From contig NZ_CP115667.1 of NCBI RefSeq assembly GCF_027921445.1, forward strand, positions 1,426,001 through 1,490,000: a DNA stretch of 64,000 bases. The letters are read 5' to 3'. The stretch is from Peptoniphilus equinus (GTDB taxonomy: Bacteria > Bacillota > Clostridia > Tissierellales > Peptoniphilaceae). Every line of letters begins with the position of its first letter. Positions within the stretch are counted from its first letter, which is position 1. A model generated the notes under the pieces. The model was given only the letters and a program-made list of their open reading frames with translations, made no database searches and was not told the origin of the DNA. Below, one piece after another: positions 51,801 to 58,732 of this stretch. The position numbers and the translations under genes are program-made.

Positions 51801-52287
51801 AGATGTCTCGATACTCTAAGGCCGATGCTTTGGCAGCCTCATAGTCTCCTTCCATTAACCGCTTTTGCACCTCACCGCCAAGGCAGGCACTGGTACAGAT
51901 CAATCCTCTCGCGTGCTCGCGCAACACGGACTTGTCCACTCTCGGCTTATAGTAGTAGCCTCTCACATAGCCCTCGGAGACAATCTGCATCAGGTTTTCA
52001 AAACCCTCGTTCGTCTCCGCCAAAAGAATCAAGTGATAGCGACGATTGGTCTTATCGAAGAGCTCCAAATCTTTCTCCGTCACATAGACCTCACAGCCTA
52101 AGATCGGTTTGATCCCTTCATCTCGACAAGCTTTATAAAATTGTACGGCCCCGTACATATTGCCGTGATCCGTTAATGCCACGGCATTCATGCCTAGGGC
52201 TTTGACGTGTTTCGGAAGCTCCGAAATCCGTGTGGAGCCGTCGAGGAGAGAATATTCGCTGTGCAGATGCAGATGTACAAAATCCAA
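48856..52287 (-). CDS. dnaE: DNA polymerase III subunit alpha (DnaE)
   Basis: Replicative polymerase of the C family, about 1143 residues. An N-terminal PHP domain (FVHLHLHSEYSLLDG; ALTDHGNMYGAV), palm with catalytic aspartates in MPDIDIDF, the GPGRGSAAGSIVSYAL segment, tandem helix-hairpin-helix and a C-terminal OB-fold. There is no 3'-5' exonuclease insertion, so it is DnaE not PolC. The frame allows GTG at 52296, but I prefer TTG at 52287 because AGGGTGAT lies about 6 nt before it. A strong terminator lies just 19 nt upstream of the start. Confidence 0.93.
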   Translation of the reverse strand: MDFVHLHLHSEYSLLDGSTRISELPKHVKALGMNAVALTDHGNMYGAVQFYKACRDEGIKPILGCEVYVTEKDLELFDKTNRRYHLILLAETNEGFENLMQIVSEGYVRGYYYKPRVDKSVLREHARGLICTSACLGGEVQKRLMEGDYEAAKASALEYRDIFGEGNFYLELQDHGILEQKKVNAALRRLSKETGIEMIASNDCHYLKKGDDVAHDTLLCIQTGSVLSEENRMKFPSPEFYVKSPEEMAALFAGDMQALQNTQNIADRCHVELEFHHLHLPHFHVPEGYDNVSYLRHLAEEGLVSRYGTVTDAIRERFEFEFKTIVAMGYTDYFLIVWDFIRYARLHDVEVGPGRGSAAGSIVSYALNIIDIDPLRFDLLFERFLNPERVSMPDIDIDFCYERRERVIDYVVRTYGKENVAQIVTFGTLGAKAAIRDVGRAMDLSYGRCDYVAKLVPDELNMTLEKALDMSPQLKKEYDSEPDVKKLIDTAIALEGLPRHTSTHAAGVVISKDALTHYVPLTRNGDVIATQFNMIELEELGLLKMDFLGLRTLTVIRDAIALIKENYGVDIDFSTADLDDPQILALFKDAETLGIFQFESQGMRNFLRELRPTAFEDLVAANALFRPGPMNQIPKFVASKHNPSLISYPHPLVEDILKTTYGCIVYQEQVMQIVQKVAGYSLGQADLLRRAMSKKKMAVMEEERQHFIYGKTVDGVVEIDGAIRRGVDEGTANAIYDLMIDFANYAFNKSHSVAYSVVAYRTAYLKRYYPVEFMAAQISSFMGRMSQVSLYTEECHRLGIAMLPPDVNASYKKFTTEDGKIRFGLKAVKNLGENLIDAIVAVREDGGPFESLYDLIKRVADYSSTALNKRGLEYLIKAGATASLPGNRAQHLTAYEGYVDTILGISRKNIKGQFSLFDNVDVGTTLPNIKDFNQRQKLEMEKEILGIYISGHPLDTYKDQLEAATTTDTLSLHTEYGQNNSFTKRNLRLAGMIKSVRTLITKNKKMMAFAELEDLKGTIELVVFPNVYESARQILKEGSLVRLEGHIQASEVESPKILVDALMPLDDGEPKPQTLYLSLRDQGMTEVVKSMLRKYRGATPVVFFFEDTKEAYGLRGYSIAKSDMAELRAELQSVMTADKIILK

Positions 52288-52305
52288 AAAAATCACCCTG
52301 CCAAT

Positions 52306-52341
52306 TAAAAAAAGAGTTTTAATAGTAACTATTAAAACTCT
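52306..52341 (-). terminator. Terminator between the HPr gene and dnaE
   Basis: Perfect 13-bp stem (half AGAGTTTTAATAG; 52313-52325 with 52329-52341) followed by seven T on the minus strand. It ends about 19 nt before the dnaE start. Confidence 0.92.
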
Positions 52342-52349
52342 AAAACACT

Positions 52350-52616
52350 TTACATAATACTAAATTCATTTTCCACTAAGTGGACTAAATTGTCAACCGC
52401 CTCGACTTCGTCTTCACCTTGGGCGGCAATGGCGATGTCTTCGCCGCTAAATGCTCCCAAGGACATGATACCGATTATACTCTTCGCATTGACGCTGTCA
52501 CCGTTTAGCGACAAGGTAATCTCGGACTTGAAACGGTTCGCCGTACGCACAAACAGGGCTGCAGCACGTGCGTGTAATCCATCCTCATTGTTCAATTTTA
52601 CTGTCTTTGTAACCAT
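52350..52616 (-). CDS. ptsH: HPr family phosphocarrier protein
   Basis: An 88-residue HPr-fold protein. His15 lies in EDGLHARAA and Ser46 in NAKSIIGIMSLG, so both phosphorylation sites of classical HPr (PEP-dependent and HprK-dependent) are present, unlike Crh. The residue after HAR is Ala where Pro is usual. The ATG at 52616 has AAGGGG 8 nt upstream. The first 32 nt overlap the end of whiA in another frame. Could serve regulation more than sugar transport; no PTS genes are seen here. Confidence 0.9.
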   Translation of the reverse strand: MVTKTVKLNNEDGLHARAAALFVRTANRFKSEITLSLNGDSVNAKSIIGIMSLGAFSGEDIAIAAQGEDEVEAVDNLVHLVENEFSIM

Positions 52617-53556
52617 CGTGTTCACCCCTTATTTGATTTGCTATGGCTCGTAATTTTTTAAATCTATGATTGACGCCACTCTTGCCAATCGGCGGCTTTA
52701 AACGTTCCCCCAGCTCTTTGAGGCTCAGAGATTCATCTGCCAGCCGAAGTATCGCCACATCCCTGAGTCCTTCAGGCAGCGTATCCAACCCGCAAGTCTG
52801 CTGAATCAGTTCAATATCCTGAACCTGAGCTACCGATGAATTGACAATTTTATTCAAATTGGCCGACTCCATATTCACCAGACGATTGACATTGTTGTTC
52901 ACATCTTTAAGGACTCGAATGTTTTCAAATTTCAGCACCGACATTTGCGCGCCCATGAGCGCCAACGTGTCGGCAATCTGTTCCGCACCTTTTATGTAGG
53001 TGATAAAGCTCTCTTTTCTGCCGGTGACTTTTGCCCCGAGACCGTAACCGCTTAAGATTTCCTGAAGAAAATGACTGTGATCCAACGTACTGGAGACAAA
53101 CTCCAAGTGGTAATATTTTTCCGGATTGGAAATGGACCCTGCCCCTAAAAACGAAGCCCGAACATAGGCCCGCTCCTCCTCATCCGTTCTCAATACACTG
53201 TAGGGCATATAGTTTGGTGTAAAGACATTATCGTCGGTGACAAACGCCGTGTCATAGAGCAACACCCGAACAGCATTGGTATCGTTCATGGCAATCGTAT
53301 AAATATTGTTCTTTTTTAGCTGTTTGGACTGAGACACCTTGACATCCACATCGCCGGAATAAAAGTTCTTAAGAAACGTGAAAATACGCCGACCTATCGC
53401 GGCATTTTCCGTATTGAATCTCAAGACTAACCCATGGCGCGTCAACTTCAGCGCCCCGCACATGGGAATGTAGGCTGCAAGCTCGGCAATGACGCCCGAC
53501 ACATTGACATTCTTAATACGCGCACATTCATTTTTTACGTCGGCTGAAAAACTCAT
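52585..53556 (-). CDS. whiA: DNA-binding protein WhiA
   Basis: A 323-residue WhiA. The N-terminal two-thirds are a degenerate LAGLIDADG homing-endonuclease fold (CGALKLTRHGLVLRF; YVRASFLGAGSISNPEKYYHLEF) and the C-terminus is a helix-turn-helix (SLKELGERLKPPIGKSGVNHRFKKL). In Bacillota it affects cell division and fatty acid composition. The usual upstream rapZ and yvcK genes are not here. Overlaps the HPr gene by 32 nt. Confidence 0.94.
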   Translation of the reverse strand: MSFSADVKNECARIKNVNVSGVIAELAAYIPMCGALKLTRHGLVLRFNTENAAIGRRIFTFLKNFYSGDVDVKVSQSKQLKKNNIYTIAMNDTNAVRVLLYDTAFVTDDNVFTPNYMPYSVLRTDEEERAYVRASFLGAGSISNPEKYYHLEFVSSTLDHSHFLQEILSGYGLGAKVTGRKESFITYIKGAEQIADTLALMGAQMSVLKFENIRVLKDVNNNVNRLVNMESANLNKIVNSSVAQVQDIELIQQTCGLDTLPEGLRDVAILRLADESLSLKELGERLKPPIGKSGVNHRFKKLRAIANQIRGEHDGYKDSKIEQ

Positions 53557-53576
53557 GGTGACCTCAGAACACTATC

Positions 53577-53604
53577 ATTATACTTCATAACCGCCACTTT
53601 TGAA
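53577..53604 (-). promoter_or_regulatory. Promoter of whiA
   Basis: TTCAAA (53604-53599), 16-nt spacer, perfect TATAAT (53582-53577), about 20 nt before the whiA ATG. Another TATAAT occurs at 53662-53657 with TTTAAA 16 nt upstream, a possible tandem promoter. Confidence 0.65.
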
Positions 53605-53698
53605 AGCTTTTTCCCGGCGGTAATCCAATTTGTTTACGCTTTCATAACTTTTACCTATTATAGCCAAACAGGATGACTTTTAAACGGAAAATACACAA

Positions 53699-54598
53699 TT
53701 AAACCAATTTACCGATGAGATTTTCCGCTGTGGTATCCATTTCTTCGAGGTAAGTATTAAACCCTTCAATGATTTCTTGAATCACACGAGGATTCATAAA
53801 ATTCGCCGTGCCCACTTCCACCAGACTGGCGCCGGCAAGAAGAAATTCAACCACATCGCCGGCTGTAGTGATGCCGCCTTCCGCCACGATAGGAATAGTG
53901 AGGACCTTCGCCACCTGGTGTACCATGCGCAGTGCAATAGGCTTTACAGCCGGTCCCGACAACCCGGCGTAGGTGTTCTCAAAAATGATCGCTTGACTGT
54001 AAGGGTCGATGGCCATACCCAAAATGGTGTTGATAAGGGACACGCCGTCCGCTCCCGCCTCTTCAACTGCCTTGGCGCATTCCACAATATCCCTTGCGTT
54101 AGGGGAGAGCTTGACAATGAGAGGGTGTCGTGTATGAGCCTTCACCGTCTTGGTAATCGCTGCCGCCGTCTCGGTTTCAATGCCGAAAGCCATACCCCCG
54201 TGCTTGACGTTGGGACAGGAGATATTCAGTTCAATGGCAGTGAAGTCGTAGTCGTTTAAGAGCTCCACACTTTGGAGGTATTCCTCTTCCGTATTGCCGC
54301 CCACATTAATGATGAGCTGATCGTTCAGCTTTTTCATGGCATGGAAGCTGTGGGCAAGAAAACCCTTGGTGCCCGGATTCTCAAGACCGATAGAATTTAA
54401 AATGCCGGAGGGCGTTTCATAGATACGAATGCCGCTGTTGCCGCTTTTCGGATTCCAGGTGATGCCTTTAGACACCAGAGCGCCTAAAATCGCCGGATCA
54501 TAGTAGCGAGAGTAATTATCCCCATAGCCGAATGTCCCCGACGCCGGGAGAATGGGATTTTTAAATGTCGTACCGAATGCGTGAATCTCACTTCCCAT
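53699..54598 (-). CDS. pyrD: Dihydroorotate dehydrogenase B, catalytic subunit
   Basis: Oxidises dihydroorotate to orotate in pyrimidine synthesis; class 1B, FMN-binding, 299 residues. Segments NPILPASGTFGYG, NPKSGNSGIRIYETPSGILNSIGLENPG, ELNISCPNVKHGG (with the catalytic cysteine) and the FMN site VAEGGITTAGDVVEFL are present. The ATG at 54598 is chosen for its GGAGGTGAC site; a longer frame lies within pyrK. Overlaps pyrK by 11 nt. Confidence 0.95.
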   Translation of the reverse strand: MGSEIHAFGTTFKNPILPASGTFGYGDNYSRYYDPAILGALVSKGITWNPKSGNSGIRIYETPSGILNSIGLENPGTKGFLAHSFHAMKKLNDQLIINVGGNTEEEYLQSVELLNDYDFTAIELNISCPNVKHGGMAFGIETETAAAITKTVKAHTRHPLIVKLSPNARDIVECAKAVEEAGADGVSLINTILGMAIDPYSQAIIFENTYAGLSGPAVKPIALRMVHQVAKVLTIPIVAEGGITTAGDVVEFLLAGASLVEVGTANFMNPRVIQEIIEGFNTYLEEMDTTAENLIGKLV

Positions 54599-55292
54599 AG
54601 ACGTCACCTCCTTCAAAGACCGGCCCTTCCACACAGGCTCGCTTGTTGCCGCTCTTCGTCGTACATGTACAGGACAGACACGCACCTACCCCGCATCCCA
54701 TGCGATTATCCAACGATATCATCACGTCACACCCGGCGTCCAGAGCCGCCAACGTGACAGCTCGCATCATGGGATCCGGCCCGCAAGTGTAGAGGAGCTT
54801 CGTATCATAAGTTAAATCCTCAGTGATCAGACCGCCCTTTTTGACATGAAGATTCACATCCAAATCCGAAAAAGCCGTCTCAAGGGACTGCGTCTCACGC
54901 TCGCCGAGATAGAACTCAATCCTGCACTTCGGATTGTTCCGTCGCAGCACTTTGGCAAGATAGTAAAACGGCGCCGCACCGACAGAGCCGCCTACCAACG
55001 TGACAGCATCGACCCCTTCGGCATTAAAACTGTTGCCATAAGGCCCGTAGCAGGTGAGCTCGTCCCCCGGCTCCAAGTCTCGGATGCGTTGTGTCCCCTC
55101 GCCTCGCACTTCATAAAAAAAAGTGAGCCCTTCCTCGTCGGCATCGTAGATAGAAATAGGACGGGACAAGATTGGATACTTGTCCCATGCTCGTAACATA
55201 TAGAATTGACCCGGCTTGACGTCATCGACTTGATCGACTTTAATCAGGTAGTAGTTGCTGTCAATATGCGTATTCCATAAAACTTTTGCCAT
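54588..55292 (-). CDS. pyrK: Dihydroorotate dehydrogenase B, electron transfer subunit
   Basis: A 234-residue FAD- and [2Fe-2S]-containing subunit that passes electrons from PyrD to NAD+. The FAD domain has PILSRPISIYDA; the NAD-binding part has TLVGGSVGAAPFYYLAK; cluster cysteines lie in MGCGVGACLSCTC and RACVEGP. Start overlaps the pyrI stop by one base. Confidence 0.94.
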   Translation of the reverse strand: MAKVLWNTHIDSNYYLIKVDQVDDVKPGQFYMLRAWDKYPILSRPISIYDADEEGLTFFYEVRGEGTQRIRDLEPGDELTCYGPYGNSFNAEGVDAVTLVGGSVGAAPFYYLAKVLRRNNPKCRIEFYLGERETQSLETAFSDLDVNLHVKKGGLITEDLTYDTKLLYTCGPDPMMRAVTLAALDAGCDVMISLDNRMGCGVGACLSCTCTTKSGNKRACVEGPVFEGGDVYGK

Positions 55293-55717
55293 TATTCATA
55301 CCTTGTCTTTGCATCACAGTATTCACAAATATACGTGGCGGTTTCCGGATCCACCAGGTAGAACTTATGCTTGTGAACGTGTTCTACGCCGGTGATGCAT
55401 CGTGGATTGTGACACTTCAAAACTCCTTCGACGACTTCAGGCAGCTCCAGGCGCATCTTCCGTGCCCGCTGGCCGTCTTTGATAAAGTTCACCGTGACAT
55501 GAGGCGCAATAAGGCCCAACACAGTATAGTCCAGTTCCAGGTCGGTTTCAATTTTTATCAGGTCCTTCTTGCCCATGGTTGTGGAAGAAATCCCCTGCAT
55601 CAGCACAACCGGGTCTTCAACCTCGTCCAGGTGTAATGCTTGGTAGAGCATTTTGCCCTTGCCGTGCTCAATATGATCCAACACCAAACCTTTTTTAATT
55701 TTCGATACGTTAATCAT
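55292..55717 (-). CDS. pyrI: Aspartate carbamoyltransferase regulatory subunit
   Basis: A 141-residue PyrI. The allosteric N-terminal domain ([20 protein letters not shown]) binds nucleotides; the C-terminal zinc domain has C-H-N-P-R-C and C-E-Y-C ([10 protein letters not shown] … [12 protein letters not shown]). Makes ATCase sensitive to CTP/ATP. Overlaps pyrB by 8 nt. Confidence 0.95.
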   Translation of the reverse strand: MINVSKIKKGLVLDHIEHGKGKMLYQALHLDEVEDPVVLMQGISSTTMGKKDLIKIETDLELDYTVLGLIAPHVTVNFIKDGQRARKMRLELPEVVEGVLKCHNPRCITGVEHVHKHKFYLVDPETATYICEYCDAKTRYE

Positions 55718-56633
55718 TTTGACCTCCCAGACCTAACAAAAACATGATGAGCGCCATGCGAATGTACATTCCGAATCGGGCTTGTTGGAAGTAGACGGCT
55801 CGCGGATCGGCATCCACCTCCGGATGGATCTCATTGACCCGTGGGAGCGGGTGAAGCACCAGCATATCCTTCCGTGCCAAGGCCATCTTTTCCTTGTCCA
55901 GAATAAAGAAGTCCTTTAAGCGAAGATACTCTTCTTCCGACACAAAGCGTTCTCTTTGCACACGGGACATATACAGAATATCCAAATCTTTGATGGCTTC
56001 TTTCAAATTGCTGGTCTCGGTATAGTCCTGAGGATCCAGCTCATCTAAAAAGACTTGGGGCATTTTTAACTCGTCCGGGGAAATAAAGACAAACTTCACA
56101 CCGTCATAGCGGTTCATCGCACGGACCAGCGAGTGAATCGTCCGACCGAATTTCAAGTCGCCGCACACCCCGATCGTAAGATGGTCGAAATGGCCTTTGT
56201 AATGACGAATGGTCGTCAAATCAGTCAGAGTTTGCGTCGGATGTTGGTGCCCGCCGTCACCGGCATTGATGATGGGCATGGTGGTCATGTACTTAGATGC
56301 CAAAAGCGCCGCACCTTCCTTAGGATGGCGCATAGCGGCAATGTCACAGTAGTTTTCTACGGTCCGCAGCGTATCACTGAGCGACTCCCCTTTTGCCGTC
56401 GAGGAGACCTTCGCATCGGCAAAACCTACCACTTGGCCACCCAAACGGTACATCGCCGACTCAAACGACAAGCGTGTCCGCGTTGACGGTTCAAAAAAAA
56501 GACTTGCCATCAATTTCCCCTTACACACATCTGAATAAGCAGATGGATTCTCGAGAATTTGATCAGCAAGTCTAAAAAGTTGTTCGAACTCTTCAGTTGT
56601 AAAGTCCAAAGGTTGAATTAAATGTCTTAACAT
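55710..56633 (-). CDS. pyrB: Aspartate carbamoyltransferase catalytic subunit
   Basis: A 307-residue catalytic chain. Carbamoyl-phosphate site [15 protein letters not shown] (about 47-61), SSTAKGESL, the [15 protein letters not shown] loop and HPLPRVNEI near the C-terminus are all intact. First gene of pyrB-pyrI-pyrK-pyrD, behind a consensus promoter. carAB, pyrC, pyrE and pyrF are not in the window. Confidence 0.96.
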   Translation of the reverse strand: MLRHLIQPLDFTTEEFEQLFRLADQILENPSAYSDVCKGKLMASLFFEPSTRTRLSFESAMYRLGGQVVGFADAKVSSTAKGESLSDTLRTVENYCDIAAMRHPKEGAALLASKYMTTMPIINAGDGGHQHPTQTLTDLTTIRHYKGHFDHLTIGVCGDLKFGRTIHSLVRAMNRYDGVKFVFISPDELKMPQVFLDELDPQDYTETSNLKEAIKDLDILYMSRVQRERFVSEEEYLRLKDFFILDKEKMALARKDMLVLHPLPRVNEIHPEVDADPRAVYFQQARFGMYIRMALIMFLLGLGGQND

Positions 56634-56693
56634 TGTTCCCTCCGTTTCATACCTTTCTAGCGTCTCGCACTAAGTTAAAAGTAGACTGGGATA

Positions 56694-56722
56694 ATGATAC
56701 ATGAAGGAACCTGCCTTGTCAA
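56694..56722 (-). promoter_or_regulatory. Promoter of pyrBIKD
   Basis: TTGACA (56722-56717), 17-nt spacer, TATCAT (56699-56694). The ~55-nt leader has no clear terminator or PyrR-type binding motif. Confidence 0.85.
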
Positions 56723-56844
56723 CAACAATCTCCCAATTTTACCGCTAAGATTCAACCCGTGGCATCACCGAATAATACAGTATTTAACAGACTGCCGTTC
56801 TTGATGTGCCCCTTGATATGACAACCGGTTATAGAAAGATACTG

Positions 56845-57486
56845 TCACACCTTATGATTCGTTTTATAGAGCCAATAGGAATAGATAAACACGATGATAT
56901 TCCCACCTATCAGCCCCCGGAGAAATACGATATACAACACCGTCTGATTGAACACCGCGCCTAACAGTCCAACGAGCCCGGCCGCAATAAAGACCTTGCT
57001 ACCCAATCGATGGGTCTTGTCCCAATTGTCATCGTCCGCCATAGCCCATGGTGTTTTCAATCCTATAGTGTAGTTACGCTTACTTTTCGTGAGATAATTG
57101 CCAATAGCGATCATGAGAAGTGCCACACATCCCATGACAAGTCGCGTGCTGTTAATAGGACTGCCCGTAGCCGTCACAATGCTCATCACTTGACACACCA
57201 CCGTGAGAATCGGCAAAATAAGAAAGACAAGTTTGTACAGTTTATCCGACTGCATCGCTGCCCTCGGATCCTTCAACAACATGAAACCGCTCACAATGTG
57301 GCCAAATAGCAGGATTGCCGGTAATCCGAAAAGTACCTCAAGCTTTGAAGCATAGTCATTGACTTCCCCTTGAAGACTAAAATGACTTGGCATCATCTCC
57401 GGCATGGAGGGATAAGCCGCGAGCGAAATAATCAAAGGTACCACAAATAATAATAAACTACGTTTAAATGCTTGTTCTTTACTCAT
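56845..57486 (-). CDS. SdpI family membrane protein (DUF1648 plus SdpI)
   Basis: A 213-residue protein with about six membrane helices. The N-terminal DUF1648 part has PSMPEMMPSHFSLQGEVNDYASK; the C-terminal SdpI part has NYTIGLKTPWAMADDDNWDKTHRLG. In Bacillus, SdpI gives immunity to the SdpC killing factor and sequesters the SdpR repressor. Here no toxin gene is present, so it may be an orphan immunity or signal protein. Overlaps the regulator gene by 8 nt. Confidence 0.9.
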   Translation of the reverse strand: MSKEQAFKRSLLLFVVPLIISLAAYPSMPEMMPSHFSLQGEVNDYASKLEVLFGLPAILLFGHIVSGFMLLKDPRAAMQSDKLYKLVFLILPILTVVCQVMSIVTATGSPINSTRLVMGCVALLMIAIGNYLTKSKRNYTIGLKTPWAMADDDNWDKTHRLGSKVFIAAGLVGLLGAVFNQTVLYIVFLRGLIGGNIIVFIYSYWLYKTNHKV

Positions 57487-57751
57487 CGTTCCTCTCCTTA
57501 AAAGTCATAAAATATCTCAAAATCTCTTCAAACACTGATGTGCGCAGGGAATACACACGAAAATTCCCCACTTTACTGTCTATGACCAAGTCCGCCTCTT
57601 TTAAAAGATTGAGATGATAGCTCAGTGTCGCACCGGTCATGTCAAAAGCTTCTCCCAGTTCTCCCACCGTACGATCCCCCGCTTTTAGCAGATCCAAAAT
57701 TTCTCGACGCTTGGGATCAGCTAACGCCTTAAACGTCTTCTCCAAACTCAT
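57479..57751 (-). CDS. ArsR-family repressor, SdpR-like
   Basis: A 90-residue winged-helix protein: KTFKALADPKRREILDLLKAG, TVGELGEAFDMTGATLSYHL (recognition helix) and SKVGNFRVYSL (wing). No metal-binding cysteines are present, as in SdpR rather than ArsR proper. It is co-transcribed with the SdpI-type gene and lies just after a perfect palindromic operator, which fits autorepression. Confidence 0.92.
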   Translation of the reverse strand: MSLEKTFKALADPKRREILDLLKAGDRTVGELGEAFDMTGATLSYHLNLLKEADLVIDSKVGNFRVYSLRTSVFEEILRYFMTFKERNDE

Positions 57752-57780
57752 ATCCTATCACACCTCTCACCCATGCCTTT

Positions 57781-57833
57781 CTATTTAGAATTAATTCTAA
57801 ATAGAGTATAATCGCCTCAGAGCCCTGTGTCAA
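57781..57833 (-). promoter_or_regulatory. SdpR-type promoter and 24-bp palindromic operator
   Basis: TTGACA (57833-57828), 17-nt spacer, TATACT (57810-57805). A perfect 24-bp palindrome (half CTATTTAGAATT; 57781-57804) starts directly after the -10 and covers the transcription start. A half-matching copy, CTATTTAGA, lies upstream of the -35 at 57836-57844. Confidence 0.85.
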
Positions 57834-57844
57834 TACTATTTAGA

Positions 57845-58175
57845 TATTTTTCTAACTAATGACATCTCTACTGCTAATGACGCTTTAAGAACGCTGAAAC
57901 ACTGCCTCAAACACTATGCGCCTCTCCTAACCACGCTGGTTGTATCCTGCAGTCGTCCACGGCGGTTGTCCACAACGTGTGTCTCAATGAAAGTTATACC
58001 TCAACAACCTGAGAGACACTCCCGTTATAACGGCACTTCACCTCTACAGTCTCGCTGCAGCTGAACCTCGCCGCAGCCACCACGTCACCTTCGGTACGAC
58101 GTCTCGTTGACCGCGGCGTCTTCCGTGACACGTGACCTACCTTTATAAAGTATCCTCCGTTATAAGTATAAGCAA
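57845..58175. other. Intergenic stretch without a supported gene
   Basis: About 330 bp. It contains a 12-bp palindrome CCGTTATAACGG (58022-58033) and a short minus-strand frame without a convincing start or family. Nothing further can be supported. Confidence 0.4.
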
Positions 58176-58203
58176 TAAAAAATCCTACGACTTGCGTAGG
58201 ATT
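58176..58203 (-). terminator. Terminator of the PPC-domain gene
   Basis: AATCCTACG/CGTAGGATT stem followed by T6 on the minus strand. Confidence 0.88.
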
Positions 58204-58216
58204 CATACTGACTTCA

Positions 58217-58642
58217 TCACTCTACAAATTCCATGAGATTGATGCCGATGGTCTCATCCATCTTTCGCGCCACCGTCCCTTCGAGCACACGAACAAAAAT
58301 TTCTCCGGTGACGGCAATCGTCGCCTTGTTTAAATGGCCGCCAAAGGTACGTCCGGCACTGTCGGCAATGGTAAGGTGCACATGCAAATACGGTGCGCCG
58401 TCCTTCGTCGTCACATTGCCATTTAAATGCAACACTTCGTAATCTTCACTAAAGGTATTGGCATAGTACTGCTTCTTTGTCACATCATAAAAACCCATTT
58501 CCACATCAGTGACCGCCCCCAGACCATACACCGTAGCAAGTCGTATGCCTTCCTCCTCTGCCAGCTCGGTGAGCTTTGTCATAATCTCTTCACCACGGTC
58601 GAGACGAACCACATACGTGTCCTGTATTTTTTGATAATTCAT
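58217..58642 (-). CDS. PPC domain (AF0104/DUF296-type) protein
   Basis: A 141-residue single PPC/DUF296 domain: YVVRLDRGEEIMTKLTELAE, VYGLGAVTDVEMGFYD, the histidine pair in APYLHVHLTIAD and GRTFGGHLNKATIAVTGEIF. In this fold the histidines can hold a metal. Members are annotated as DNA-binding or of unknown function, so the role is open. The ATG at 58642 sits 5 nt after AGGTG; two other in-frame starts lie upstream. Follows the aldehyde dehydrogenase by ~90 nt on the same strand. Confidence 0.85.
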   Translation of the reverse strand: MNYQKIQDTYVVRLDRGEEIMTKLTELAEEEGIRLATVYGLGAVTDVEMGFYDVTKKQYYANTFSEDYEVLHLNGNVTTKDGAPYLHVHLTIADSAGRTFGGHLNKATIAVTGEIFVRVLEGTVARKMDETIGINLMEFVE

Positions 58643-58686
58643 CATATCACCTCTTACTCTCTTCATACCCACAACGATGTGCACTG

Positions 58687-58724
58687 ACAAAGAAACCGTA
58701 GCGCAAACGCCACGGCTTCTTTGT
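58687..58724 (-). terminator. Hairpin after the aldehyde dehydrogenase gene
   Basis: ACAAAGAAACCGT (58687-58699) pairs with ACGGCTTCTTTGT (58712-58724) with one mismatch. There is no clean T run, so it may be a weak terminator. Confidence 0.5.
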
Positions 58725-58732
58725 TTCATATT

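Noticed and set aside
56634-56693. PyrR-type attenuation in the pyrB leader
   Set aside because: No terminator/antiterminator pair and no convincing PyrR-binding word could be found in the short leader.
58022-58033. 12-bp palindrome CCGTTATAACGG
   Set aside because: No promoter or gene beside it that it could control; reported only as part of the intergenic stretch.
57994-58206. 70-residue minus-strand frame between the SdpR-type operator and the PPC gene
   Set aside because: It runs through the PPC terminator, lacks a start with a good site, and has a composition (many Arg/Thr/Val) typical of chance frames.
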